Assembly (NCBI GenBank): GCA_021796385.1
Contig: JAJYXQ010000005.1
Coordinates: 85,398-120,509 of the forward strand
Length of the DNA: 35,112 nt
DNA from: Thermoplasmata archaeon
GTDB lineage: Archaea; Thermoplasmatota; Thermoplasmata; Lutacidiplasmatales; UBA184
Direction of reading: 5' to 3'
Shown: in pieces, positions 16,101 to 23,611 of the stretch
Position numbering within the stretch: position 1 is the stretch's first letter
How the letters are laid out: each line of letters opens with the position of its first letter
The notes under the pieces: model-generated
What the model was told of the DNA's origin: nothing
The model's database searches: none
The model's input: the letters and a program-made list of their open reading frames with translations, nothing else
Made by a program: the position numbers and the translations under genes

Positions 16101-18470
16101 GTTCGCACAGCCCGTGGGGAGCGAGGTCCAAGAATAAGCGTACGGAGCAAGCCCTCCGGCAGGAATGGCGCTCGCAAACGTCACGGTCTGACCGGCGTCG
16201 ATGCCTCCACTGGTGGGAGTGGACGAAATCGAGGATACCGAAGGGTCTGAGTAGACCCGGTACGAAGCGAACGTCGCAGTTGTCGAGGTGAAACCGTTAC
16301 TGTCGGTGACGGTCACAGAGACGGAGTAGTTCCCGACCGCAACCGGGTTGCACTTCAGGACAGAGGTCGTTGAAGCACTGCATCCCAGGCCGGTCGCAGG
16401 AGAGACCGTCCACGTGTAGTAAGAGTATACCCCGTCACCAAGGGAAGCGGTGGTCGAAAAGTTCACCGATTGCCCCACATCCCCTTGAGAGCGTGTGGGG
16501 TTAGGGGTAGATACCGCGGGGTCCGCGTAGACACGGTAGGTGGCCGAGCTGTTCACGACAGAGGTGTAGGAGTTTCCGTCCACCACGTACACCGTGACAC
16601 TAAAGTTTCCGGAAGAGGTCGGAACGCATTGGATCGATATGGCATTGCCGAGAGTGCAACCCAGGTTGTTCGCGGATTGGGTCCAATAATATGTGTAGGT
16701 CCCCGGACCGCCGTGAGCCGTGGTGGTGAAGGTTACGCTTTGGCCCACGTCCAACGAAGTCCGGTTGGCAATCGGAGGTGACACCCAGGGATCCGGATAA
16801 ACGACGTATGGGCTGAGCGTTCCCGAGACAGGATACCCATTCGCATCCGTCACCTTTACTGTTATGGCAAAAGACCCGGCTCCGGTAGGGTTGCAATTGT
16901 CTGTGCTGGCCCCGGAACTTACGCAACCCGAGGGCAATGCGGTCCACGAGTACGTGTAAGGCCCTAAACCGCCGGTCGGTGCGGCGCTGGTGAAGGTAAC
17001 GCTCTGACCCACGTCGATCTTTCCGGAATTCAAACTGGCGCTTGGGGAGCCTACGGACGGGTCCGAAAAGACTGTGAAGGTGACCGCCTGGGAGGGACCA
17101 TACATGTTCCCCCCGTTACTCTGAGTGTAAGCAAGTACCGAATAGGTTCCAGTAGAGGGTGGGAGGTAGACCAAACTCCCGGAAGTGGAGGTGTCGAACG
17201 CACCGTTCACGTACCAATAGTAAGTGTAGGGCGAGCTACCCCCTAATGTCGAAGGGGTCAACGTGATGCTCTGAGTCAAGTCGGAAGATGTCCGGCTGGC
17301 CGTGATGGAGGTGGTCGCGGGAGAGGTGGGGGGAGAGTCGGTCTTGAGCGTCCAAGCGTCTCCCAAGGTCGAGACATTCGTAGATGCTTCCCAGTGATTT
17401 CCGAAGGATCCTGAGGGATCGGTTTCGGTGTAAATGGAACTATGGTAACTCGTTGGCTGAGTGACTACGGGAGCGGCGTAAGAGTAGCAAAGCGAACCGC
17501 CCGATTGGAACTCATCGGACCACGGTATGTATTCTGAGACATAGAGTTCTGAAGGGTCGCTCGTCCACTTGTACGTCACGCTCGGCATGCTGCTGTATAC
17601 GTTACAAGAGGAAGCAGTGGTATCTACGACCTCGGTCATTGGACCGCTGAAGTACCCGTTCGAGTTGGCCGATGTTCCCAGCGTGACAAAGTAGTTCGTA
17701 GTTGGCGAGGAGCCAGGATCCGGTTGATTAACGCAGTCGGTGGACGACCGGCTCGTGTTCCAATCGAAGACCTCCAGCCCGACCTGGCCGGGGTTGCAGT
17801 ATGACCCTGTTGCATCAACGAACGTGTCGAGGGCGACTTTGTTGCCCGCAGTCAGGGTAACCGTTGAGTCGCAGTAGGTCCCCCCCGAATTCGACCCGGT
17901 GTCGTTCCAGGACGAGTACAACATCTCAAAACCAGAGCTGCAGCCAGGCCACTTGTAGCCGACCAGGACCTGGTACCAATCTCCGGTGTTGCTAAGGCTA
18001 TTGAACTCGTAACCTGTGGCATAGGGGCTAGTGACAAGCGTGATATTGAAGTACCAGCTAGAGTACGTCTGACTATCTCCATCAAACTGGCTGAATGTGG
18101 CCCCTTCCTGGAAGTAGTACGGATTCGAGGAAGTGAAGGGAATCACCGTATGTAGGGACTGGTCGCCCCACGTCCCGGTGGAGAGAGGGGCCGCCAGGTC
18201 CGCTTTGGCCCGAGAATGCGGCCCCAACGGAAGTGTGTCCCTCCCCGATGTAGGGAGGGTTTCTTTCAGCACGGGAGCCTTCGAATGTTCTGTTCCGATG
18301 GCCGACGGGTTAGTCAAAGCCGACGGTGGGATCATGACCGCCCCCAGTGCAAAGGAGGACGTTGCAAAGGTCAGTACGACGACGGTGAAAGTTACTTCGA
18401 AGAATCTCCGCTGAGAGTCTGTGAGCGAGGACAAAGGTACCTCGAACCGAACAGCCTTGTCAATCGCCAT
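10155..18470 (-). CDS. Giant Ig/PKD-repeat surface protein with cytoplasmic zinc-ribbon tail
   Basis: About 2771 residues. An N-terminal hydrophobic segment (about 24-45) is a signal peptide or anchor. A non-repetitive region to about residue 380 contains NPYYFQEGATF and is not recognised. About 25 Ig/PKD-like domains of 84-92 residues follow, many with DVGQSVTF, YSW and V-DSNG signatures and many N-glycosylation sequons. Then come PWW, a membrane helix (plus-strand coordinates about 10589-10663), ARRRR as a stop-transfer signal, an acidic Pro-rich tail of about 130 residues, and a terminal ribbon CFIC-x8-CPVC followed by MHW. Positive residues after the helix place the tail in the cytoplasm. 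ATG 18470 is preferred over GTG 18488 because a TATA-like CATAAG lies about 25 nt upstream. Likely an adhesin or envelope scaffold. Confidence 0.9.
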   Translation of the reverse strand: MAIDKAVRFEVPLSSLTDSQRRFFEVTFTVVVLTFATSSFALGAVMIPPSALTNPSAIGTEHSKAPVLKETLPTSGRDTLPLGPHSRAKADLAAPLSTGTWGDQSLHTVIPFTSSNPYYFQEGATFSQFDGDSQTYSSWYFNITLVTSPYATGYEFNSLSNTGDWYQVLVGYKWPGCSSGFEMLYSSWNDTGSNSGGTYCDSTVTLTAGNKVALDTFVDATGSYCNPGQVGLEVFDWNTSRSSTDCVNQPDPGSSPTTNYFVTLGTSANSNGYFSGPMTEVVDTTASSCNVYSSMPSVTYKWTSDPSELYVSEYIPWSDEFQSGGSLCYSYAAPVVTQPTSYHSSIYTETDPSGSFGNHWEASTNVSTLGDAWTLKTDSPPTSPATTSITASRTSSDLTQSITLTPSTLGGSSPYTYYWYVNGAFDTSTSGSLVYLPPSTGTYSVLAYTQSNGGNMYGPSQAVTFTVFSDPSVGSPSASLNSGKIDVGQSVTFTSAAPTGGLGPYTYSWTALPSGCVSSGASTDNCNPTGAGSFAITVKVTDANGYPVSGTLSPYVVYPDPWVSPPIANRTSLDVGQSVTFTTTAHGGPGTYTYYWTQSANNLGCTLGNAISIQCVPTSSGNFSVTVYVVDGNSYTSVVNSSATYRVYADPAVSTPNPTRSQGDVGQSVNFSTTASLGDGVYSYYTWTVSPATGLGCSASTTSVLKCNPVAVGNYSVSVTVTDSNGFTSTTATFASYRVYSDPSVSSISSTPTSGGIDAGQTVTFASAIPAGGLAPYAYSWTSLPTGCANSGASSDNCVPTNPGSYTVTLRLTDSNGYSTSVTLSSYVVDADPWVSVPVGNRTTLDVGQSIAFTTSAHGGPGTYSYHWTQSGVALGCALANAPTIDCVPTAAGNFTVIVYVVDGNSYTSASNSSLNLRVYSDPVVTIPSPTRTQGDINQPVNFSTVASLGTGNYTSYAWTVSPATGLGCTSSMTLILRCVPTTSGNYTVSVTVTDSNGFVSAPASSVYRVYSDPAVSSISAVPPSGRIDLGQTANFTSASPTGGASPYSYSWLSLPTGCSDSHKAFDLCTPTSSGSFTVQLQVTDANGYPTTVFASYTVDGDPYVSALVANRTNVDVGQTVVFNATASGGSGSYATFAWSWSSAKFGCTATTSPTLYCTPTTPGSAYTVSVTVTDSNGFTSNPLSSAPYTVLSDPTVSPPGANRTSTDVGQPVTFSTVASGGDSPYLTYLWTSSSPSFACGASSTSSITCNGGTPGNYSVTVQVVDSNHFTSTAATSTLFRVYSDPLVTVPIANRTTVDVGQTVSYATTASGGTASYTSFVWSESSPNLGCTLTNTASISCVPTLSGSSYTVTVTVVDSNGGSSAASTSSAYTVYADPVASVPSPSVPSVDIGQNVTFQTTATLGTLSYTTYVWAESSPGLNCTLGNSRSITCYSNVASASYWISVYVIDSNGVASPSVKFSPFPVYSDPIATAPLVSPNPVDLGQAATFTGSVTGGSGGFTWLWSGLPAGCPSSGSTVLCKPSSIGNWTVSYRVNDSNGWVSPSSPVVFIVHADPKGSFSPGSNQTNESGQTNNFTASATLGTLPYAYQWRVNGTAVPGATSNIFAFYTSHPATYLINVTIKDTAGWVVWTPAVQEIVTPGPSVTLSENLSATDVGIPVAFTSTHSGGIAPYTWSYYLNGTNLMQSGQLQDWNHTFTGAATYTVVLVLTDSDHAHVNRSVTLVVNALPRVAIATLPAAVDIGMTANVTSTIMGGTGPYVFSWYLNNSLIAGASLPYLNYTPVGVATYSFNLSVRDAFGHLAWATTLTLTVNPDPRIQVSSPRSTLDVGQVLNLTAVPTQGTPGYACYWTVNGSVVGGATSCTSFAFAPSGPGPAWTVQAFLSDADGFRVSSSVLHFQVDPTLRAIASAFVLQGDANQTFALTGTVSGGTPGYSCQWQVGGSPVAGATNCTRFSYRPTAAGSFSVTLKVTDTVAASVASTPVLLTIRIDPILALTINTPEVDVGETINVSANATGGWPAYTCVWFINGSISSGTGCTGMAFPVSGSGNYTVNATLRDSVGFVYSTLSYAILAYVPPHIVASAPGGRMDAGQSIVLNSTVSGGASPVACQWFENGSAIAGATSCLSFTFSPAGPGTYLFFVMASDSAVPTEHARSGNLSIVVYSALSATVTPVAAQTDVGLGLNLSLTASGGASTYHYAWFVNGTLVAGATGAQFDFTPAGAGTYTVMGSVTDSTNATRRASATVTVQPTPTVQLSPTGTIWLDLGQSVIVRSVVLGGTPPMMSYLWTLNGIPQTGTASPSFNFSASSSGSYSLSLEVTDAVGVQVKSLTLVIQVETLVVTITPVSQGESGVPVSLSANVVGGTGPYLFAWSIDGKLVSSATGSVFDWVPGAVIGTTTISVTVGDSHNITASRSEQVSIVSAVSVSVTSQSSSLDVGQNLSFKAAISGGAAPFDITWLLNGNPIAGVTGPSYLFHPSSAGAFSITARVTDALGGTSTSLPLQISVTSDPAVQLSVTASTIHTGQSTTLTSIVDFGIGPFTWAWFLNGTLIPGANGAEYNFTPQSVGTYSFTVQVTDKTGMRVSSNVVMVGVTPPSTTPGGKPGTSFPWWLLLVAIAVVLGIVVLVVLARRRRVSRQERGAEVPSAYETGSGGPAPVTLTPAEGVVLPLSTDAPLPPAISSSEPVSVNPTVGPAQAEVPHELDSTLEKLDEHLNPAPPASDEEADQAVAEVVLGAPAPEETAPATEGRRCFICGNLLEGDFCPVCLMHWDPAE
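10173..10235 (-). other. C-terminal zinc ribbon of the giant surface protein
   Basis: Encodes CFIC, eight residues, CPVC, then LMHW and a four-residue end. The spacing CxxC-x8-CxxC-x3-W is the same as in all three ribbons of the 1628-residue neighbour. It lies on the cytoplasmic side of the membrane helix. Confidence 0.75.
11985..13034 (-). repeat. Four Ig-like repeats with a C-x14-C pair
   Basis: Within the giant gene, four consecutive domains carry a Cys in the YxCxW strand and a second one 13-14 residues later in GATxC. Domains on both sides have no Cys at these positions. The pair probably forms a disulfide across the hairpin. Confidence 0.7.
13809..17063 (-). repeat. Twelve Ig-like repeats with a C-x9-C pair
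   Basis: Twelve consecutive domains of about 90 residues, each opening with a DP dipeptide. Nearly all carry GC-x9-C followed by x-P (x8 in the last). The same C-x9-C-x-P pattern occurs in most repeats of the 1628-residue protein. Confidence 0.8.
15435..17063 (-). repeat. Tandem duplication of a three-domain unit
   Basis: Domains repeat in the order A-B-C, A-B-C: 17063-16248 (816 bp) and 16247-15435 (813 bp). B domains share DPWVS, AHGGPGTY and VVDGNSYTS; C domains share WTVSPATGLGC; A domains share LP-GC and DNC. A third A domain follows at 15434. Codons have diverged, so the duplication is not recent. Confidence 0.75.
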
Positions 18471-18600
18471 GCACCCCTTTCCTGTCACCCCTTATGATGT
18501 CCCCGAGAATACTCAAACTTTTTGGTCCCATGCCAGAGTATTGGGGATGAGGTTGCCTGAGGAAAGGTTGCCACTTGAACTGCCAAGGAGAACCCGAAGT

Positions 18601-19130
18601 TCACCGGGGGCCTCCACTCTCCCAGTGCATATCACAGGTCGCGCAGTAGTCCCCATCGAGGGGGCCGCCACAGACCAGACACACCTTGCCTAGGAATAGC
18701 GTGGGCGCCTCAGGCTCTTGGTTAGGGGCTGCGGGGGCATCCGGAGGAGGGGGTATCGGCAGTGGCGGTGGGGAGTCCACTTCCGTCGGAGAGGAAGGTT
18801 CAGGGGCTGCGGGAAGTTCTGGAGGGGACTCTGAAGGAATCTCAGAATCCGCTTGAGGCCCGCGCTCCCAGATCACCCCACAAGCAGCACATCCATTTTG
18901 CGCATCAAGAGGACCACCACATTGCGGGCATTGGGTAAGCGAGCTCTCTTCCGCAACAGGGGGAGCCTCAGGTTCTGACATGCCAGATGGATTCTCCTCA
19001 GCGGTCGGTGGAGGTGTCTCGATTGCGTCCGGTGTCGTTTCGGCTCCTTCCCGGACCCACTCCAACTGGCATACGGGACAATAGGATTCCGAAGTAAGCG
19101 GGGCTCCACACTGCGGACAGTTGGTTAGAG
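18601..19130 (-). other. Three cytoplasmic zinc ribbons in one tail
   Basis: The ribbons read CPQC-x8-CPVC, CPQC-x8-CAAC and CLVC-x8-CATC, each followed after three residues by Trp. They are separated by Pro/Glu/Ser-rich linkers. The last ends in DMHW, like the LMHW of the giant neighbour. Confidence 0.8.
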
Positions 19131-22100
19131 CTTCCCCCGCGTCCTCAGGAGGTGCAGAGGTGCCAGCTACGGTGCCGGGCTCGAGAGCCTCCGTTGGGGG
19201 GGGTACGGAGGGAAGGTCGGGGGAGAGGGCGGGCTCCTCAGGTTCAGGGAGGGGGTATGGCTCCATGGTCGTGGCGGAGTTTGGCTCCATCGAGGGTACA
19301 AGACCCGGCTCCTGTTCACCGGATGCGGGAGCCTCGGTGATCGAGGCAGGAACACTCGCTTCGCTGTCCGGAGGCACCCCCTCATTCGTCGCGCTTTGTT
19401 CACCAGTGGACTCCACACTTTCTGGTGTGACCGGCGCGGGCGCCTCCTCTCCCGGAGTAGGGAAGTATTGTGGCTCCATAGGCTCGGCCAAAGTCGAAGG
19501 TTCTGCGGAGCTCTGGGATGGAGGCGTCGCCTCCGGTTCGGGGCTGGTGAATGCCTCGCCGGCCGGGGTGACGGCCATGGCCGCTTCGACGGAATGCGCC
19601 TGCGCCGCCCTTCGGGAGGTACGTCGGCGGTGGTCCACGTACAATATGAGACCAATGGCCACGGCGGCCGCGATAACGAGGAAAATCCACCAGGGGAAAA
19701 CCTCGGGTTTCGAGTTCGTCGTATTGACGGGATTCACTAGGACACTTACCGACTGGCTACCCACGGTCTTTCCCTTGGCGTCCGAGACCCAAACCTTGAA
19801 AACGAAGGTCCCAGAGTGCGTAAGGGAGTCCGACCATGCATCGGCATCGGGTCCGTAGGAGACGTTCGTTCCATTCAAGGACCAGGTATAGGTGAACGGC
19901 CCGATACCACCGGTGACCAGCGCGGTTAGGAGCACCGAGGACCCTACGGGGATGGAGGAAGCGTTCGAAGAAAGGCTGACGGACAACGGGGAGATGGTCC
20001 CGGTCACTACGAGGAGAAGGGTCTTTGTCGTTGAGTGCCCATTCTTATCTGTCACGGTGAGACTGACAGAGTAGTTTCCCGGTGAAGTAGGTTTGCAGGA
20101 AAGCTGGTTCTGATCCTGCGAAGCGCACCCTGGGGGTAGCCCAGTATAAGTGTAAAGATAGGGTGCTGTACCTCCGCTGACCACCGCGGTGAGCGCGGTA
20201 GATTGGCCCACGCCCACTGGATTCGGGGATGCGGCGAAAGACGAGATTGTAGGACCTCCTGAGGCGCCTGTGACAGTCAGGTTGGTCGAGGCCTGAGCGG
20301 TCAATTGCTTCGAATCCGTGACCTTCACCGTAACAGAAAAGCTTCCGGATGAAGTCGGCGTACAAACAAGGGAGGCGGTGTTAGAGGATGAGCACCCTGT
20401 TGGAAGTCCCGTGTAAAGATAGGTGAATGGAAAGGTTCCACCGGACAACGTCACAGTGAAGGTGGTCGACTGGCCCACCGGGGTCGACGCGGGAGCGGCC
20501 GTGAACGACGAGATGGTCATCCCCGACACCGAAGTCACGGTCAGAGAAGTGGACGAGCTCGCGAAGAGGCCCGCCGCATCGGTAACGGTAACGCCCACGG
20601 TAAAGCTTCCAGTCTGTCCCGGAGTGCACTTCAGTGAAGTCTGGTTGATCGAAGAACAACCTTGCGGAAGACCAGTGTAAACATATGTCAAGGGAGGAGT
20701 CCCTCCGCTCGCCACTACGGTGAAAGTGGTACTCGATCCGATAGTGATCGTGCTAGGGCTCGCAGTAAAACTGGAAATCGATGGAGGGTTCTTGGGCTTA
20801 ACGGTGACTGTGGCACTCGATGAGACGGACTTCCCTACTGCATCTGTGATGACGACCGTCACAGTGGAAGTCCCGGTTGCGGTAGGCGTGCAACTGAAGG
20901 AAGACACATTCTGGGCGGTGCATCCACTGGGGAGCCCGGAGTAAGCATACCGGAGGCTACCAGTTCCTCCGGTTGCAGACACGGCGACGGAGATCGATGC
21001 ACCGATGACGATGGCAGAGGGGGTCACGGTCAAGCCGGAAGCGATCTTCGGGGCCAAGTTCACGGTGAGGTTGAAGGCATTGGTGACAACGGAATAACCC
21101 GTGGAGTCAACGACTGTGGCGGTAACCGAGAAATTACCTGGGGCAGAAGGCGAGCATGCCAATGTGGAGGTTGTTCCGCCGCAACCCGCCGGGAGCCCGG
21201 TATACGAATACGTGTAGGTTCCCGACCCGCCGCTCGCCACGGTCGTAAGATTCACAGTCTGGCCCACATCCATTTGAACAATGCTCCCGGTGAGCTTTGC
21301 GGTGATGGGTGCGTTCACGGTGTAGTTGAGGATGGGGCTTGCTATGGAAAACTTGTTGCTGTCCGTGACGGTCACCCCGACGGAAAAGCTTCCGCTCCCG
21401 GTCGGGGTGCACGTCATCGTGATTGCGTTTGAATTTACGCACCAGGAAGGTAGCGTGGTCCACGAGTACGTATAGGCAGCTAACCCTCCCGTCACTGCGC
21501 CACTTGTGAAAGTCACATTTCCGCCTTTACCGTAGTCGATCCCCCCGCTGGCTGGGACTGCCGATGGAACACCAACGGTCGGATCCGAGTACACTGTATA
21601 GGCAGGGCTAGTTGCTGTGCCCACAAACCCCCACGAGTCCGTGACGGCTACCGTCACATTGAAAGGAGATCCCTTTGCCGTGATCGGTGTGCAGGAGTAA
21701 GTTGCCGCGTTGGCGACCCCGCAACCGAAATTGGCAGAAGATGCGGACCAAGAGTAGGTTGTGTAAGTTCCGGTCCCACCAGCGTACGTGGGATTGAAGG
21801 TGACGGACTGATTCGCGTCGATCGATGAGGGGGAGGGGTTGAAGGCCGTGACATAGGGTGCCGTCTGAGCGGAGTAGTAGACCTGGGGATTGGTCCCGGT
21901 GCCGATGTAGGCCAAGTCCACCCTCCAATTGGGGGAACCCTCGATGGGTACGTAGGCCGCCAAGGAAGGATAATGTCCGGTGGAACCGACTGTGACTGGA
22001 GTGTTCCAAGTTCCCGACTGCGATGTAGCAGCTGTGACCTTGAGTGCGTTGGCTGAGGTGGACCAAGCTACGAACGGCGCGGCGGATGAACCCTCGATAG

Positions 22101-23487
22101 TTATCGCGGCCGGACCGAGCCCCGTGGCTCCTCCCGCTGGGGATGTTCCCAAGGTAGGAGCTGAGGTGAAATCATTGGAAGTGTAAGAATAGTCGACGGT
22201 AAAAGTGACAGTGGTAGAGCTCCCAGCGTTTATGTCAAAGATTGCCGCCGCGTTTGTGCCGGAAGCGGCATATGCCAAGTCACCCTGTTGCAACACGGCC
22301 CCTACATTGGAGTAGCCGGTTGTCCAAGCATGGGTTGCCACCGTGAAGGGCCCGGTGAACGAACTGAAGTCATTAGTTGAACTGACAACATCCACCAACC
22401 ATTGGGTTGGATTTGCACCACTGATGTTCCCATTACCGTTGGACACACCATAGAGTGTGGCACATCCTGCGGTAGCCGAACCACAGGAAATCGCTAAGTC
22501 ATTCGTGGAGGAAAAGTAATCTGGGATCGAACCGGGATTCCAGTACGTAGCGGAAAACGTGGTGCCACCGGCCCATACATCCCAACCAAAGGAACGATAA
22601 TTACATGCGTCTCCCGTTGGGGCTGCTATAGCAGCCACAATGAAATTCCCGGCAGCATCGAATGCCCCAACAGGATCATAGACACCCCCGTAGAAACCAA
22701 GACCCGACGTTGTCGCTACGGAACACATGTTTCCGTTCGTGGTATCCCCGGTCAGACTGCTCCAAGTCCCTCCGCGATTCACCGTGCAAGCGTGGTAATA
22801 GTCACCGTAAGGATCGTTCAGAGTCCCGCCGTCAGTGCTCTCTTGACTTGAGAGGAAGACGATACAAATGTTGCCACCGCTTGGTGTCACCGCAATCGAT
22901 GGCCCCACCAATGCCAACCCACTCGTGCTACTATAGGTCCACAACTGAGTGGGAGCCGGAGACGAAAAAGTAGCCCCGCTATTGTTACTTCCGGCCCAGT
23001 CGATGGACCACCCACTCGTGGAGTCCGATGCCCACGTCACATAGATGTCTCCAGCGGAGTCCTCGGCTACTGAGGGATTGAACTCAGAGGACCAAGTGGC
23101 CAAGCCCCCATTCGCCTGACCTGAGACCCCCACATCCAAGGGAGAAGAGAACGCGGGGACGGCCTGAGATAGCATTCGGCCCACGTACCTCGGAGGCGTA
23201 GAGGCAGGGATCATCTCCGAAGGATTCGGACGTTCCGTCAGAGATGTCCCGCGTGGAGCGTGGGTTGCTGCAGAAGAGGCAACGATGGCGGTACTCACGC
23301 GAGATGTCGATGAGAGCGACGAAGAAGAGCCACTTTCTCCATGAGCCCCCCAAGTGGTCATCGAACCGGCCACGTTTCCCAGGAGCATTCCGGACACGAG
23401 AAGCGCCGCCAGAATCCAAAGGAAGACCCCTTCAGAGTACATCTTCCCCACGGAGCACAAGGTGCTGTGGGGTGGCATGGCAGGCAT
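18601..23487 (-). CDS. Surface protein: beta-propeller, Ig/PKD repeats, triple zinc-ribbon tail
   Basis: About 1628 residues. An N-terminal signal segment (FLWILAALLVSGMLLG) is followed by about 480 residues resembling a sialidase/BNR-like beta-propeller (PSVAEDSAGDIYVTW, then SNNSGATFSSP). Next come eight Ig/PKD-like repeats, mostly with C-x9-C, then PWW plus a membrane helix and HRRR (about 19631-19702). The tail of about 340 residues is Pro/Glu/Ser-rich with three CxxC-x8-CxxC-x3-W ribbons, the last at the extreme C-terminus. The layout parallels the 2771-residue neighbour downstream, so the two are paralogues at least in their C-terminal half. The frame extends to a GTG at 23496; ATG 23487 lies 26 nt from the TATA centre and is preferred. 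Function is unknown; an adhesin or surface receptor is plausible. Confidence 0.88.
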   Translation of the reverse strand: MPAMPPHSTLCSVGKMYSEGVFLWILAALLVSGMLLGNVAGSMTTWGAHGESGSSSSLSSTSRVSTAIVASSAATHAPRGTSLTERPNPSEMIPASTPPRYVGRMLSQAVPAFSSPLDVGVSGQANGGLATWSSEFNPSVAEDSAGDIYVTWASDSTSGWSIDWAGSNNSGATFSSPAPTQLWTYSSTSGLALVGPSIAVTPSGGNICIVFLSSQESTDGGTLNDPYGDYYHACTVNRGGTWSSLTGDTTNGNMCSVATTSGLGFYGGVYDPVGAFDAAGNFIVAAIAAPTGDACNYRSFGWDVWAGGTTFSATYWNPGSIPDYFSSTNDLAISCGSATAGCATLYGVSNGNGNISGANPTQWLVDVVSSTNDFSSFTGPFTVATHAWTTGYSNVGAVLQQGDLAYAASGTNAAAIFDINAGSSTTVTFTVDYSYTSNDFTSAPTLGTSPAGGATGLGPAAITIEGSSAAPFVAWSTSANALKVTAATSQSGTWNTPVTVGSTGHYPSLAAYVPIEGSPNWRVDLAYIGTGTNPQVYYSAQTAPYVTAFNPSPSSIDANQSVTFNPTYAGGTGTYTTYSWSASSANFGCGVANAATYSCTPITAKGSPFNVTVAVTDSWGFVGTATSPAYTVYSDPTVGVPSAVPASGGIDYGKGGNVTFTSGAVTGGLAAYTYSWTTLPSWCVNSNAITMTCTPTGSGSFSVGVTVTDSNKFSIASPILNYTVNAPITAKLTGSIVQMDVGQTVNLTTVASGGSGTYTYSYTGLPAGCGGTTSTLACSPSAPGNFSVTATVVDSTGYSVVTNAFNLTVNLAPKIASGLTVTPSAIVIGASISVAVSATGGTGSLRYAYSGLPSGCTAQNVSSFSCTPTATGTSTVTVVITDAVGKSVSSSATVTVKPKNPPSISSFTASPSTITIGSSTTFTVVASGGTPPLTYVYTGLPQGCSSINQTSLKCTPGQTGSFTVGVTVTDAAGLFASSSTSLTVTSVSGMTISSFTAAPASTPVGQSTTFTVTLSGGTFPFTYLYTGLPTGCSSSNTASLVCTPTSSGSFSVTVKVTDSKQLTAQASTNLTVTGASGGPTISSFAASPNPVGVGQSTALTAVVSGGTAPYLYTYTGLPPGCASQDQNQLSCKPTSPGNYSVSLTVTDKNGHSTTKTLLLVVTGTISPLSVSLSSNASSIPVGSSVLLTALVTGGIGPFTYTWSLNGTNVSYGPDADAWSDSLTHSGTFVFKVWVSDAKGKTVGSQSVSVLVNPVNTTNSKPEVFPWWIFLVIAAAVAIGLILYVDHRRRTSRRAAQAHSVEAAMAVTPAGEAFTSPEPEATPPSQSSAEPSTLAEPMEPQYFPTPGEEAPAPVTPESVESTGEQSATNEGVPPDSEASVPASITEAPASGEQEPGLVPSMEPNSATTMEPYPLPEPEEPALSPDLPSVPPPTEALEPGTVAGTSAPPEDAGEALTNCPQCGAPLTSESYCPVCQLEWVREGAETTPDAIETPPPTAEENPSGMSEPEAPPVAEESSLTQCPQCGGPLDAQNGCAACGVIWERGPQADSEIPSESPPELPAAPEPSSPTEVDSPPPLPIPPPPDAPAAPNQEPEAPTLFLGKVCLVCGGPLDGDYCATCDMHWESGGPR

Positions 23488-23509
23488 CATTAACACTATG
23501 TCAACGGGC

Positions 23510-23517
23510 GTATAAAC
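23510..23517 (-). promoter_or_regulatory. TATA box of the 1628-residue surface protein
   Basis: The minus strand reads GTTTATAC, centred about 26 nt before ATG 23487. It favours the ATG cluster at 23487-23490 over the downstream ATG at 23442. Confidence 0.6.
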
Positions 23518-23611
23518 ATAACCCCTCCTTCACTCGGTCCCTCCGGCGGAGAGTCCGCGATTCTACGAAGGGGGATTAGCCGAAAGTGATCGCCGGATCC
23601 GCCTACCCGCT

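Noticed and set aside
10155-18470. Ig-repeat DNA considered as a possible CRISPR or satellite array
   Set aside because: The period is about 270 bp, the repeats are diverged at DNA level and stay in one open frame, so they are protein domain repeats.
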